Translations under genes and position numbers: made by a program
Shown: in pieces, positions 1 through 8,215 of the stretch
Position numbering within the stretch: the first letter of the stretch is position 1
Layout: every line of letters starts with the position of its first letter
The notes under the pieces: model-generated
What the model was told of the DNA's origin: nothing
The model's database searches: none
Seen by the model: the letters and a program-made list of their open reading frames with translations, nothing else
NCBI GenBank assembly: GCA_018268835.1
Contig: JAFDVU010000014.1
Coordinates: 1 to 61,086 of the forward strand
Origin: Acidobacteriota bacterium
Lineage (GTDB): Bacteria; Acidobacteriota; Terriglobia; Bryobacterales; Bryobacteraceae
DNA: 61,086 bases
Direction: 5' to 3'

Positions 1-731
1 CGCGCGGCCGGGCGTTCCACGGCGCGTTTGAGCTTGGCGATCTCCTCTTCGGAGAGGTGGCGGAATTCGCCGGGCTTGAGCGGGCCCAGATCGAGCGGGC
101 CGATGCGCACCCGCTTGAGTTTTTCCACTAGCTTGCCAAAGTGTTTGAACATGAGGCGGATCTGGTTGTTCCGCCCTTCAAAGAGCCGGACCTCGTACCA
201 GGGATTTTCGGCGCGGCGAAGCAGTTTGAGTCCGGCGGGCAGGGTGCGGCGGCCCATGATGGGGACGCCGTCGCGAAACCGCTGCGCGTCGTCTTCGGAG
301 AGTTCGCCGGTGACCTTGACCAGGTAGGTCTTGGCCATGTGGGTGTGGGCGGAGGTGATGCGGTTGGCCAGGTCGCCGTCGTTGGTGAGCAGCAGCAGGC
401 CCTCGCTGTGATAGTCGAGGCGGCCGACCGGGTAGACGCGCTCCCTGACGCCGCGCAGCAGGTCCATGACGGTGCGGCGGCCCTCGGGGTCGGTGACGGT
501 GGTGACGCAGGAGTCGGGCTTGTGCAGCGCGAGGTAGACCATCCGCTTGGGGGCGTGAAGGAGTTTGCCGTCGACCTTGATGTGGTCGGTGGCGAGGTCG
601 GCCTTGCTGCCGAGTTCGGTGACGATGGCGCCGTTGACCGTGACCCGGCCTTCGACGATGATCTTCTCGGCCTGACGGCGCGAGGCGATCCCCGCCTGGG
701 AGAGGATCTTCTGCAAACGCTCTTCGGCCAT
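1..731 (-). CDS. rluB: 23S rRNA pseudouridine synthase, RluB/RsuA family (C-terminus cut by window edge)
   Basis: Converts a uridine of large-subunit rRNA to pseudouridine in the cytoplasm. The translation opens with an S4 RNA-binding domain (RLQKILSQAGIASRRQAE), followed by the RsuA-type catalytic motif GRLDYHSEGLLLLTNDG, whose Asp is the expected catalytic residue. Near the end is the family motif EGRNNQIRLM. About 243 residues are visible and the frame runs off the left edge close to the expected C-terminus. The ATG at 731 overlaps the scpB stop codon (ATGA), so translation is probably coupled. The scpA-scpB-rluB order is common in many bacterial phyla. RluB fits better than RsuA because of this linkage; the exact target uridine is inferred. 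Confidence 0.93.
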   Translation of the reverse strand, partial: MAEERLQKILSQAGIASRRQAEKIIVEGRVTVNGAIVTELGSKADLATDHIKVDGKLLHAPKRMVYLALHKPDSCVTTVTDPEGRRTVMDLLRGVRERVYPVGRLDYHSEGLLLLTNDGDLANRITSAHTHMAKTYLVKVTGELSEDDAQRFRDGVPIMGRRTLPAGLKLLRRAENPWYEVRLFEGRNNQIRLMFKHFGKLVEKLKRVRIGPLDLGPLKPGEFRHLSEEEIAKLKRAVERPAA

Positions 732-1732
732 CAGGCTTCCTCGGATGCGGCCGGGGGGGCCGCGGGTTCGGCTTCGGCGGCGGGTTCGGCGGGAGTGTCG
801 CCGGTGGTTTCGGCGATCGCTTCGGCCACGGATTCGGCGGGAGTTTCGGGTTCGGCGGCGGGTTCCGCGGATGCTTCGGCGGGTTGCTCGGCGACCCCAT
901 CCGACACGGGTTCGGCGACCGCTTCGGCCGGGGATTGCGGCGCATCGCCGGCGGCCGTTTCGGCGGCGGTGGCGGGAGGCGCTTCGCTATCGAAGGCCAT
1001 GCGGCGGATCTCCTCGAACTCCTTGAGGGACGGCAACTCGCTCAGGTCCTTGAGGCCGAACTGGATCAGGAACTCCTTGGTGGTTTTGTACAGCATCGGC
1101 TTGCCGACCACGTTCTTGCGGCCGGCGACGGCGATCAGCTTGCGGTCGAGCAGGGTCTTGAGAACACCGGTGCCCTGCACGCCGCGGACCTCCTGAATCT
1201 CCGGGCCCGTGACCGGCTGCTTGTAGGCGATGACCGAGAGGGTTTCCAGGGCGGGGAGGGAGAGTTTGAGCGGCGGCTTGAGGCTCTTGACGAAGTTGCG
1301 GACGGCGTCGTGGTGTTCAGGCTTGGTGGCCATCTTGAAGCCGCCGGCGATTTCGCGGATGCAGATGCCGTGCCCGGCGTTTTCGAACTCCGCGGTCAAC
1401 TGCTGGAGCAGGGCGCGGACGCGGTCTTCGGGCTGTTGCAGGGAGGCGGCGATCTGGGCCACGGTGAGCGGCTCTTCGGCCACGTAGATGACGGCTTCGA
1501 GCACCGCTTTGAGCTGCAGGTCCTCCTGCGCCGCCGGGGCGGCGGGTTCGGGGACGGGCTGGGACTGCATCAGTTCCTCGACGGAGAGCGCGGCTTCGGC
1601 TGAAGCCGGCTCTTCCGGGACTGGTTCGGAGGGGACGGCTTCGGGCGCGGCGTCCTGCGCCGCGTCCGCCTCGCGTGGCGCGGCTTCGGACTGCGTGCCT
1701 TCGGCTTCGACAGGTTGAGAGAAATCTTCCAT
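731..1732 (-). CDS. scpB: Segregation and condensation protein B with low-complexity tails
   Basis: ScpB is the winged-helix partner of the kleisin ScpA in the Smc-ScpAB condensin, which compacts and segregates chromosomes. The ScpB core (about residues 70-240) contains LKAVLEAVIYVAEEPLT and LPALETLSVIAYKQPVT, typical of the two winged helices. At 333 residues it is much longer than the usual 180-220. The first 65 or so residues are Glu/Ala/Pro-rich, and the last 85 or so form an Ala-Glu-Pro tail of short imperfect repeats. The ATG at 1732 was chosen because a longer reading would overlap scpA with unrelated sequence. It starts 22 bases after the scpA stop and its own stop overlaps the rluB start. 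Confidence 0.93.
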   Translation of the reverse strand: MEDFSQPVEAEGTQSEAAPREADAAQDAAPEAVPSEPVPEEPASAEAALSVEELMQSQPVPEPAAPAAQEDLQLKAVLEAVIYVAEEPLTVAQIAASLQQPEDRVRALLQQLTAEFENAGHGICIREIAGGFKMATKPEHHDAVRNFVKSLKPPLKLSLPALETLSVIAYKQPVTGPEIQEVRGVQGTGVLKTLLDRKLIAVAGRKNVVGKPMLYKTTKEFLIQFGLKDLSELPSLKEFEEIRRMAFDSEAPPATAAETAAGDAPQSPAEAVAEPVSDGVAEQPAEASAEPAAEPETPAESVAEAIAETTGDTPAEPAAEAEPAAPPAASEEA

Positions 1733-1754
1733 CTTCGGGCTTCTGACTTCTTCC

Positions 1755-2543
1755 TTAGTTGTAATCCTTCTCGATCGCGGCCATGGGCTGCTCGCTGGCG
1801 AAGACCTCGTCGAAGCGGGCGTGGCGCTGCAGAGCGATCTCGCCAAAGAGGTCCTTCTGGGTGACCACCACGGCCTGCATGCGGATCATTTCGAGCACGG
1901 CCAGAAACAGTGCGATCATGCTGCGGCGGGTGCGCTGCTGTTCGATGACGCGCAGGATGAAGACCGGTTCCTGGGGAGCGATGTTGAGGAACTGCCCGCG
2001 CAGGTACAGGATCATGTCGCCCACGGTGACGTCGGAGCTTTCGACCTCGTAGATGGGGCGGTTCCTGATGCGCTCCAGCACTTCGCCGAAGGCCTTGACC
2101 AGGTCGAAGAGGGTGGCGGTGACGCCGGGGTCGTCGTCCTCGCTGACGAAGGCCTTGATCTGCGGATTGCTCCAGACGTTCTCTTCGATGAGACGCTTCT
2201 GCTGCAGCATTTCGGCCGCGTTCTTGAAGCGCTCGTGCTCGAGCAGTCGGTCCACCAGTTCCTGGCGCGGGTCCTCGGCGGCGTCGCCCTCGGTTTCGAG
2301 CGCCGGATCGCGCGGCAGCAGCATTTTACTCTTGATGTGGATCAGGGTCGCCGCCATGTAGACGAACTCCGCGCCAAGGTCGATATCCATTTCGCGCGCC
2401 TTGTCCATGTACTCGAGGTACTGCTGGGTGATGGTGGCGATCGGAATGTCCTTGATGTCGATCTGCTGCTTGCGAATGAGGTCGAGCAACAGGTCGAGCG
2501 GCCCGTCGTACTGCTCCAGATGAAAATTGAGGGGCGATGACAC
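1755..2543 (-). CDS. scpA: Segregation and condensation protein A (kleisin)
   Basis: ScpA is the kleisin that bridges the Smc heads and binds ScpB. The N-terminus is diagnostic (FHLEQYDGPLDLLLDLIRKQ), followed by IKDIPIATITQQYLEYM and EFVYMAATLIHIKSKMLLPR. The C-terminal region has the expected short winged-helix segment. The length of 262 residues is normal. The start codon is GTG at 2543; no ATG and no clear ribosome binding site is visible upstream, and the frame closes just before. It is the first gene of the leftward scpA-scpB-rluB block and is divergent from the outer-membrane receptor gene, with 141 bases between them that probably hold both promoters. Confidence 0.94.
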   Translation of the reverse strand: MSSPLNFHLEQYDGPLDLLLDLIRKQQIDIKDIPIATITQQYLEYMDKAREMDIDLGAEFVYMAATLIHIKSKMLLPRDPALETEGDAAEDPRQELVDRLLEHERFKNAAEMLQQKRLIEENVWSNPQIKAFVSEDDDPGVTATLFDLVKAFGEVLERIRNRPIYEVESSDVTVGDMILYLRGQFLNIAPQEPVFILRVIEQQRTRRSMIALFLAVLEMIRMQAVVVTQKDLFGEIALQRHARFDEVFASEQPMAAIEKDYN

Positions 2544-2684
2544 TGTATTTCAACATAGCATGCGCCGCCGGACGTGCTAGGGGCCTGGGCGGGGTGGTTT
2601 TGGAGGTGGCGGAGGGCGAAAGATAGGGCCGGGGCCGGCGCCCGGAAACCGTATCGTGTGGTACAAATTGAAACGGGTTAACCG

Positions 2685-5180
2685 GTGCACGATTTCAACA
2701 GGGCAGGTGCCGGTGCGGCGGTGTGGTTGCTGTGGGTAGCCGCGCTATCCGGTGCGCCGCCGGCCGGCAGCAGACTGGAGGTGACGGTCCGCGACCAGAG
2801 CGCCGGGGTGATTCCGGGCGTGCGTGTGGAGCTTCGTGGTGGCCGGATGCAGCCCCTGACGGTCGAGACCGGGGTGGATGGCCGCGCCGTATTCAGCGGC
2901 CTGGAACCGGCCCGTTACCACCTCTCCACTGCACTCCAGGGCTTTGAAACACAGGAAAAAGAAGTCGATCTGACCGGAGCCGAGGCTTCGCTGGCCGTGT
3001 CCCTGACCCTGGTGCCCTCCACGGCGCGCGCGCACGTGGACGTGACCGCCGAGGCGTCGCCGGTGGAGCAGGGAGCCACCACTTCCACGACCATTTCCAC
3101 CCAATTGGCCAAGAACCTGCCGGACCGCCCTGCCACCGCGACCGACGCGCTTCCCCTGGTGCCCGGCGTGACGCGGGAGCCCGGCGGCGCGCTGGTCATC
3201 TCCGACAGCCCGGAGCACCGCTCGGCCCTGATCGTGAACTCGGCCGACGTAACCGATCCGGCGACGGGGCAGTTCGGGCTGAGCGTGCCGATCGACAGCG
3301 TAGAGACGGTGGACGTCTACCAGACGCCGTACCTGGCCGAATACGGGCGGTTCACCGCGGGTCTGGTCTCCGTGGCGACCCGCCGGGGCGGCGACAAATG
3401 GAAGTGGGAATTGAACGATCCGCTGCCGGAGTTCCGCATTCGCAGCTGGCAATTGCGCGGGCTGCGCACGGCCACGCCGCGGCTCAATTTCGAAGGCCCG
3501 CTGATTGCCCACCACCTCTTCCTCTCCGAAGGCTTCGAGTACCAGGTGCGCAAGACCGAGGTCTACACCCTGCCGTTTCCCGAGAACCAGAAGATCCAGC
3601 AGGGGATCAACACCTTCAGCCAGATCGACTGGCTGGTCAGCGACCGTCAACTGGTCACCGCCACCTTGCACCTGGCGCCACAGCGGCTGGGCAATTGGAA
3701 TATCGACTATTTCAACCCGATCGAGACCTCGGCGGATGCGCACACGCACAACTATACCGGGACGCTGGCGGACCGGCTCACGCTGGGCGGGTCCTACTGG
3801 GAGACTACGCTTTCGGCTACCAACTTCGAGGCCGCGGCATGGCCCAAGGGTCCGGCCGATCTGGTGCTGACCCCCGGCGGCAACTATGGGAACTACTTTG
3901 CCACCAAGCAGCGGTCGGCGTTGCGGATCGGGGGCGTATCGAGCTTCTCATTCGCGCCGGTTCACGCCGCCGGGACCCATCATTTCAAGATCGGGACGTC
4001 GGACGCGGTCAGCAACGAGGACGGAACGGTGGACGGCCACCCGGTGGATGTGCGGAACGCGGCGGGCCGGCTGCTGGAGCGAATCGGGTTCAATCGCAAT
4101 AACGCGTTTGAAATCAGCGATGTCGAGTTGAGCTTCTTCGCGCAGGACCATTGGATCGTGAGCCCGCGGTTGAGCCTGGACCTGGGGGCGCGGATCGAGT
4201 CGCAGCAGATTTCCGGCGCCGAGCGGGTGGGGCCGCGCGCCGGTTTCGCCTGGAATCCGATACCCGGGGCGGGCACCACGCTGCGCGGCGGCTTCGGACT
4301 GTTTTACGACCGGGTGCCGCTCAATGTCTATGTCTTCAACAAGTATCCGGACCAGGTGGTGACGTTGTACAACCCCGACGGAAGCGTGAGTGCGGGGCCG
4401 TACCTGTTCCGCAACACCCTCGGGCGGACCCTGGTGAGGCACCCGTTTCAGTTCCAGGAGCCCAAGGACGGCAACTTCTCTCCGCGCAGCAAGACCTTCA
4501 GCCTGTACCTGGAGCAACCCCTGGGAACGCGGTTGCGGCTGCGCACCGGCTACATGGAGAGCCTTTCCGACGGCCTGGTGGTGCTGGACCCGAGCGTGCC
4601 CGACCCGGCGACACGACTGGGATCATACCTGCTCTCCGGCACCGGGGGCGCGCGGTATCACCAGTTCGAGTCCACGCTGCGGGTTCGGGGCGGGGAAGAG
4701 CGCGAGCTGGTTTTCTCGTATGTACGCAGCAAGGGGCGTGGCGATTTGAACGACTTTGGAACGTTCCTTGGGCTGCTTCCGGCGCCGATCGTACGCCCGA
4801 ACCAGTACGGGACGCTGCCTGCCGACCTGCCGAACCGGTTTCTGATCTGGGGGATCGTGAAGTTTCCGGCGAGAATCCGCGTGTCGCCGGTTGTGGAATA
4901 TCGCAACGGTTTTCCCTATATGGTGAAGGATGCGCTGCAGAACTGGGTGGGGGTGCCGAACAGCCAGAGGTTCCCGGACTTTTTCTCGGTAGATTCGCGC
5001 ATCTCGAAAGACGTTCAGGTGAATCCGAAATACGCGGTACGGCTGTCGCTGGCGAGTTTCAACCTGACCAATCACTTCAATCCCGAAGCGGTGCATTACA
5101 ACACTGCGGATCCGGTGTACGGGTTTTTCTTCGGGCATCGGGGACGCCGCTTCACGGTGGACTTCGACGTCCTGTTCTAG
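2685..5180 (+). CDS. TonB-dependent receptor with N-terminal carboxypeptidase regulatory-like domain
   Basis: A predicted outer-membrane beta-barrel receptor of the Oar-like type expanded in Acidobacteriota. It shows a hydrophobic signal segment (about residues 8-25), a CnaB/carboxypeptidase-regulatory-like fold (about 30-110, including VTVRDQSAGVIPGVRVELRG), a plug region (about 130-230) and a barrel of alternating aromatic strands. It ends in Phe (DFDVLF), as expected for a BAM-recognised barrel. At 831 residues it is shorter than many Oar-like proteins of 1000 or more. The substrate is unknown. The GTG at 2685 gives the signal peptide but lacks a clear ribosome binding site, so the start could be off by several codons. 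An 8-base palindrome GGTTAACC (2676-2683) lies directly upstream. Confidence 0.85.
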   Translation: MHDFNRAGAGAAVWLLWVAALSGAPPAGSRLEVTVRDQSAGVIPGVRVELRGGRMQPLTVETGVDGRAVFSGLEPARYHLSTALQGFETQEKEVDLTGAEASLAVSLTLVPSTARAHVDVTAEASPVEQGATTSTTISTQLAKNLPDRPATATDALPLVPGVTREPGGALVISDSPEHRSALIVNSADVTDPATGQFGLSVPIDSVETVDVYQTPYLAEYGRFTAGLVSVATRRGGDKWKWELNDPLPEFRIRSWQLRGLRTATPRLNFEGPLIAHHLFLSEGFEYQVRKTEVYTLPFPENQKIQQGINTFSQIDWLVSDRQLVTATLHLAPQRLGNWNIDYFNPIETSADAHTHNYTGTLADRLTLGGSYWETTLSATNFEAAAWPKGPADLVLTPGGNYGNYFATKQRSALRIGGVSSFSFAPVHAAGTHHFKIGTSDAVSNEDGTVDGHPVDVRNAAGRLLERIGFNRNNAFEISDVELSFFAQDHWIVSPRLSLDLGARIESQQISGAERVGPRAGFAWNPIPGAGTTLRGGFGLFYDRVPLNVYVFNKYPDQVVTLYNPDGSVSAGPYLFRNTLGRTLVRHPFQFQEPKDGNFSPRSKTFSLYLEQPLGTRLRLRTGYMESLSDGLVVLDPSVPDPATRLGSYLLSGTGGARYHQFESTLRVRGGEERELVFSYVRSKGRGDLNDFGTFLGLLPAPIVRPNQYGTLPADLPNRFLIWGIVKFPARIRVSPVVEYRNGFPYMVKDALQNWVGVPNSQRFPDFFSVDSRISKDVQVNPKYAVRLSLASFNLTNHFNPEAVHYNTADPVYGFFFGHRGRRFTVDFDVLF

Positions 5181-5224
5181 CCGCCGGTGGGGGGCGCCAG
5201 CGTCTTCCTAAACTGCTAAGAATG

Positions 5225-5274
5225 TAAAGGTTCCGAAAAAAATGCACTTTAGAGCTACGGTGGGATAACCTTTA
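5225..5274. repeat. 8-base inverted repeat in the leader of the efflux block
   Basis: TAAAGGTT at 5225-5232 is matched exactly by AACCTTTA at 5267-5274, with 34 bases between. It lies in the 182-base AT-richer gap before the first adaptor gene. It could be an operator or a long-loop RNA stem. An 8-base match can occur by chance. Confidence 0.3.
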
Positions 5275-5310
5275 AGGGCCAAACGGCGTCTTTTCGATTA
5301 GAAATACGGA

Positions 5311-5329
5311 CCCCGGAGTCTTTTCGGGG
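5311..5329 (+). promoter_or_regulatory. Small hairpin just upstream of the first adaptor gene
   Basis: CCCCGGA (5311-5317) can pair with TTTCGGGG (5323-5329, one G-U pair) to form a stem of about 7 pairs with a 5-base loop, 34 bases before the ATG at 5363. No run of T follows, so an intrinsic terminator is unlikely; a leader structure or mRNA stabiliser is possible. GTCTTTTCG occurs twice here (5288-5296 and 5318-5326). Confidence 0.3.
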
Positions 5330-5362
5330 GGCTACATCTTATTAGATCCGAAGAAGGGCTAC

Positions 5363-6835
5363 ATGCATCCCAACGCAAGTAGTGTGCCGGCGCCGGACGC
5401 GCCACAACCGCAACCTGCTCCGCAGCCTGGACCCGAGATCGTACCGCACCGCGAGCCGCCGAAGCGGCGTCGCGGACTGTGGGCGGTGCTGGCGGGGCTG
5501 GCGGTGGCGGGCGGCGGGTTGGCGTATTACCTGAATCAGCAGAGCGAGAGTGCGAAACTGGCGGCCAAGGGCGGCGGCGGCATCATCACGGTATCGACCG
5601 CGGTGGTGGGGCTGAGCGATCTGCGCGCCACCGTGCGGGTCACCGGCACAATCGCGGCGCAGAACTTCGCTTCGCTACTGGCGCCGCGCATCATGGGCAG
5701 CCGCAGCGGAATGAACCGTGGCGGTGACGGCGGCGGACGCGGCGGCGGTGGCGGCGGTGGCGGTGCGCCCATGGGTGGCGGCGATGCGACCGCGATGATG
5801 ATGATGATGGGCGGTCCTACGGACTTCACCCTGGTGCTGCTCAAGCTGGCCGCGCCGGGCATCCGCGTGCAGAACGGGGACGTGGTGGCGGAGTTCGACC
5901 CTACCAACCAGTTGCAGCGCCTGGACGACTACAAGGATTCGGCGGTGCAGCAGGAAAACACGGTCAAGAAGATGCTGGCCAACCTGGCGGCGGTCAAGGA
6001 AGCGCACGACCAGACGGTACGCACCGCGAAGAGCGATTGGGACAAAGCGCTGCTGGACCTGAAGACCAAGGAGGTGCGCAGCGAAATTGACGCCGAGAAG
6101 TTCCGGCTGACGGCGGAAGAGAACGAGGCCCGCTACAAGCAACTGATCACCGAGTCCGGACTGGTGGACGAATCGCAGCGGGCACTGATCCGATCGAGCG
6201 AACTCAATCGCGACCAATCCAAGCTGGAGATGGCGCGTGCCGAGGCCAACGTCAAGAAGATGACGATCAAGGCGCCGATGAACGGCATCGTGGTCCTGAA
6301 CACGACGACGCGCAACGGCGAATTCGGGCAGATTCGCGAGGGCGACGTGGTGGCGGCGGGGCAGCCCTTCATGACCATCGTGGATCCGAGTTCGATGGTT
6401 TTGAACGCGTCGGTCAACCAGGTGGATGCCGAGAAGCTGCGGTTGGGGATGAAGGCGACGATTCACATCGACGCCTATCCGGACGTGGAACTGCCGGGGA
6501 CCCTGATCGGCATCGGGGCGCTATCCAAGGCGAGCACATTCCGGGCGCGCTACGTGGGAGAGATCCCGATCCGGCTGAAGATCGACCGCACCGATTCGCG
6601 GGTGATTCCGGACCTCACGGGGAGTGCGGAGATCGTGATGGGCAGCCAGTTGAACACGATGGTGGTGCCGCGGTCGGCGATTTTCGCGGAGAACGACGAG
6701 TCTTACGTCTTCGTGCAGGGGCCGGAGGGGTGGACCAAGAAGAAGGTCGAAACCGGCCTGCCCAACCACACCAGCGTGGCGATCAAGAGCGGACTCCAGA
6801 AAGGGGACGTGGTAGCGCTCCAGAAACCGATGTAA
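5363..6835 (+). CDS. HlyD/MacA-type periplasmic adaptor 1 with Gly/Met-rich insert
   Basis: A membrane-fusion protein linking an inner-membrane pump to an outer-membrane channel. A Pro-rich cytoplasmic N-terminus (1-35) is followed by one membrane segment (about 38-56). The split lipoyl half-motifs are separated by a coiled-coil hairpin (about 180-300); the second half is recognisable in TIKAPMNGIVV. Beta-barrel and membrane-proximal domains follow, with the typical VVPRSAIF strand. Unusually, residues about 111-150 between the first beta segment and the lipoyl half are a Gly-rich stretch ending in five Met. A GAAGAAGG-like ribosome binding site precedes the ATG. It is the first of three adaptors in a row and is followed after 24 bases by the second. 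Confidence 0.87.
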   Translation: MHPNASSVPAPDAPQPQPAPQPGPEIVPHREPPKRRRGLWAVLAGLAVAGGGLAYYLNQQSESAKLAAKGGGGIITVSTAVVGLSDLRATVRVTGTIAAQNFASLLAPRIMGSRSGMNRGGDGGGRGGGGGGGGAPMGGGDATAMMMMMGGPTDFTLVLLKLAAPGIRVQNGDVVAEFDPTNQLQRLDDYKDSAVQQENTVKKMLANLAAVKEAHDQTVRTAKSDWDKALLDLKTKEVRSEIDAEKFRLTAEENEARYKQLITESGLVDESQRALIRSSELNRDQSKLEMARAEANVKKMTIKAPMNGIVVLNTTTRNGEFGQIREGDVVAAGQPFMTIVDPSSMVLNASVNQVDAEKLRLGMKATIHIDAYPDVELPGTLIGIGALSKASTFRARYVGEIPIRLKIDRTDSRVIPDLTGSAEIVMGSQLNTMVVPRSAIFAENDESYVFVQGPEGWTKKKVETGLPNHTSVAIKSGLQKGDVVALQKPM

Positions 6836-6859
6836 TAGCGCTATCGTAGGCGATTCACC

Positions 6860-8167
6860 ATGGCAAGCAAGGACAAACGGCCCAGCCAGCGGCTGGGCAA
6901 ATCCAATCCCCGGCGGATGAAGATCATCACCTGGACTGTGGCTCTGTTACTGTGCGGCGGCGGCGTGTTCGCGGCCTACCGCATTGCCGGCACCACCGAG
7001 GTGGAAGTTCCGGTGGCGCGCGCGCGCAAGGGCGATTTCATCGTTTCGGTACGGACGCGCGGCGACATCAAGAGCGCTCGCTCCGTGGTGCTGAAGGCCC
7101 CGCGGGTGCCGGGACTGCGCATCGTACACCTGGCCGACCCGGGGCGCCCGGTCAAGCAGGGCGACGTAGTGGTGGAGTTCGACGGATCGCAGCAGGAGCA
7201 GAACGTCCTCAGCCGCACCACGAACGTGCGCGCGGTGGAAGGGCAGATCACCCAGATGAAGGCCTCGCAGCGCATGGACGACGAAGACGACGCCATGAGC
7301 AAGATGTCCAGTGAGTACGACCTGGAACGCTCCAAGCTGGATGCCAGCAAGGCGGAAGTTCTGAGCGCGATCGAGGGCGAGAAGAACCGGATCATGGTCG
7401 GGGTCGCGGATGGGGCGCTACAGACCGTGAAAGCATCGATCAACGCGCACCAGGTGGGGCACGAAGCCGACCTGGGCCGGGTTGGGCAATCTCGAGACAA
7501 GGCTGTGCGCGACCTCGAACAGGCCAAGGACTATCTGGGGCAGATGCAGATCAAGGCCCCGATTGGCGGCATCGTCAACATCCTGCCGAACTTTCGCGCG
7601 CAGGGGTCATTCGGCCAGTCCACGCCCCCCTTCAAGGAAGGCGACAACGTGTGGACCGGGGCGGAGATCTGCGAGATCCCGGATCTTTCCCAGATGTATG
7701 TGGACCTGAAGCTGGAGGAAGTGGACCGCGGCAAACTGAAGCTGGGGCAGCAGGTGAAGATCCGGGTGGACGCGATTCCGGACAAGGAGTTCGTGGCCGA
7801 GTTGGATTGGATCAGCCCGATCGCGGCGCTGGTATTCAAGGGCGGGGCCACGCCGGAGAAGACCTTCCCGGCGCGGGCGACGCTCAAGAACCTGGACGAC
7901 CGGCTGCGTCCGGGCATGAGTTCGACCTCGGAGATCATCATCCAGCGCGAGCCGGGTGTGCTGCTGATCCCCTCGCGCGCCAGTTTTGCGAAGAACGGCA
8001 AGCCGGCGGTTTATCTGCAGACCGGCAAGGCGTTCCAGACGCGGCAGATCGAGATCGGCGAGCAGAACGACGAGGATGTGATCGTGACCGGCGGGTTGAA
8101 GGATGGCGACGTCGTGGCCCTGGAGAATCCCGCCGAAGCCATCAAGAAGGCGAAGAAGAAGATGTAG
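6860..8167 (+). CDS. HlyD/MacA-type periplasmic adaptor 2
   Basis: The second membrane-fusion protein of the tandem. After a basic N-terminus there is a membrane segment (about residues 22-40), then VVLKAPRVPG and the lipoyl segment GRPVKQGDVVVEFDGSQQ. A coiled-coil hairpin rich in Glu, Lys and Gln spans about 110-220. The second lipoyl half reads IKAPIGGIVNILPN, and the barrel domain includes LKLGQQVKIRVDAIPD. The length (435) is typical and it lacks the Gly-rich insert of its neighbours. It presumably assembles with the permease at 10168 and the channel at 11425. Whether the three adaptors form mixed or alternative rings cannot be told from sequence. Confidence 0.88.
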   Translation: MASKDKRPSQRLGKSNPRRMKIITWTVALLLCGGGVFAAYRIAGTTEVEVPVARARKGDFIVSVRTRGDIKSARSVVLKAPRVPGLRIVHLADPGRPVKQGDVVVEFDGSQQEQNVLSRTTNVRAVEGQITQMKASQRMDDEDDAMSKMSSEYDLERSKLDASKAEVLSAIEGEKNRIMVGVADGALQTVKASINAHQVGHEADLGRVGQSRDKAVRDLEQAKDYLGQMQIKAPIGGIVNILPNFRAQGSFGQSTPPFKEGDNVWTGAEICEIPDLSQMYVDLKLEEVDRGKLKLGQQVKIRVDAIPDKEFVAELDWISPIAALVFKGGATPEKTFPARATLKNLDDRLRPGMSSTSEIIIQREPGVLLIPSRASFAKNGKPAVYLQTGKAFQTRQIEIGEQNDEDVIVTGGLKDGDVVALENPAEAIKKAKKKM

Positions 8168-8215
8168 GGACAGGCGGCGCCGGTGAAAAGGGCGCCGTGC
8201 CAGCGTGAGTCAACC

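Noticed and set aside
1733..1846. Longer N-terminus for ScpB
   Set aside because: It overlaps the ScpA coding sequence out of frame and has no ScpB-like residues.
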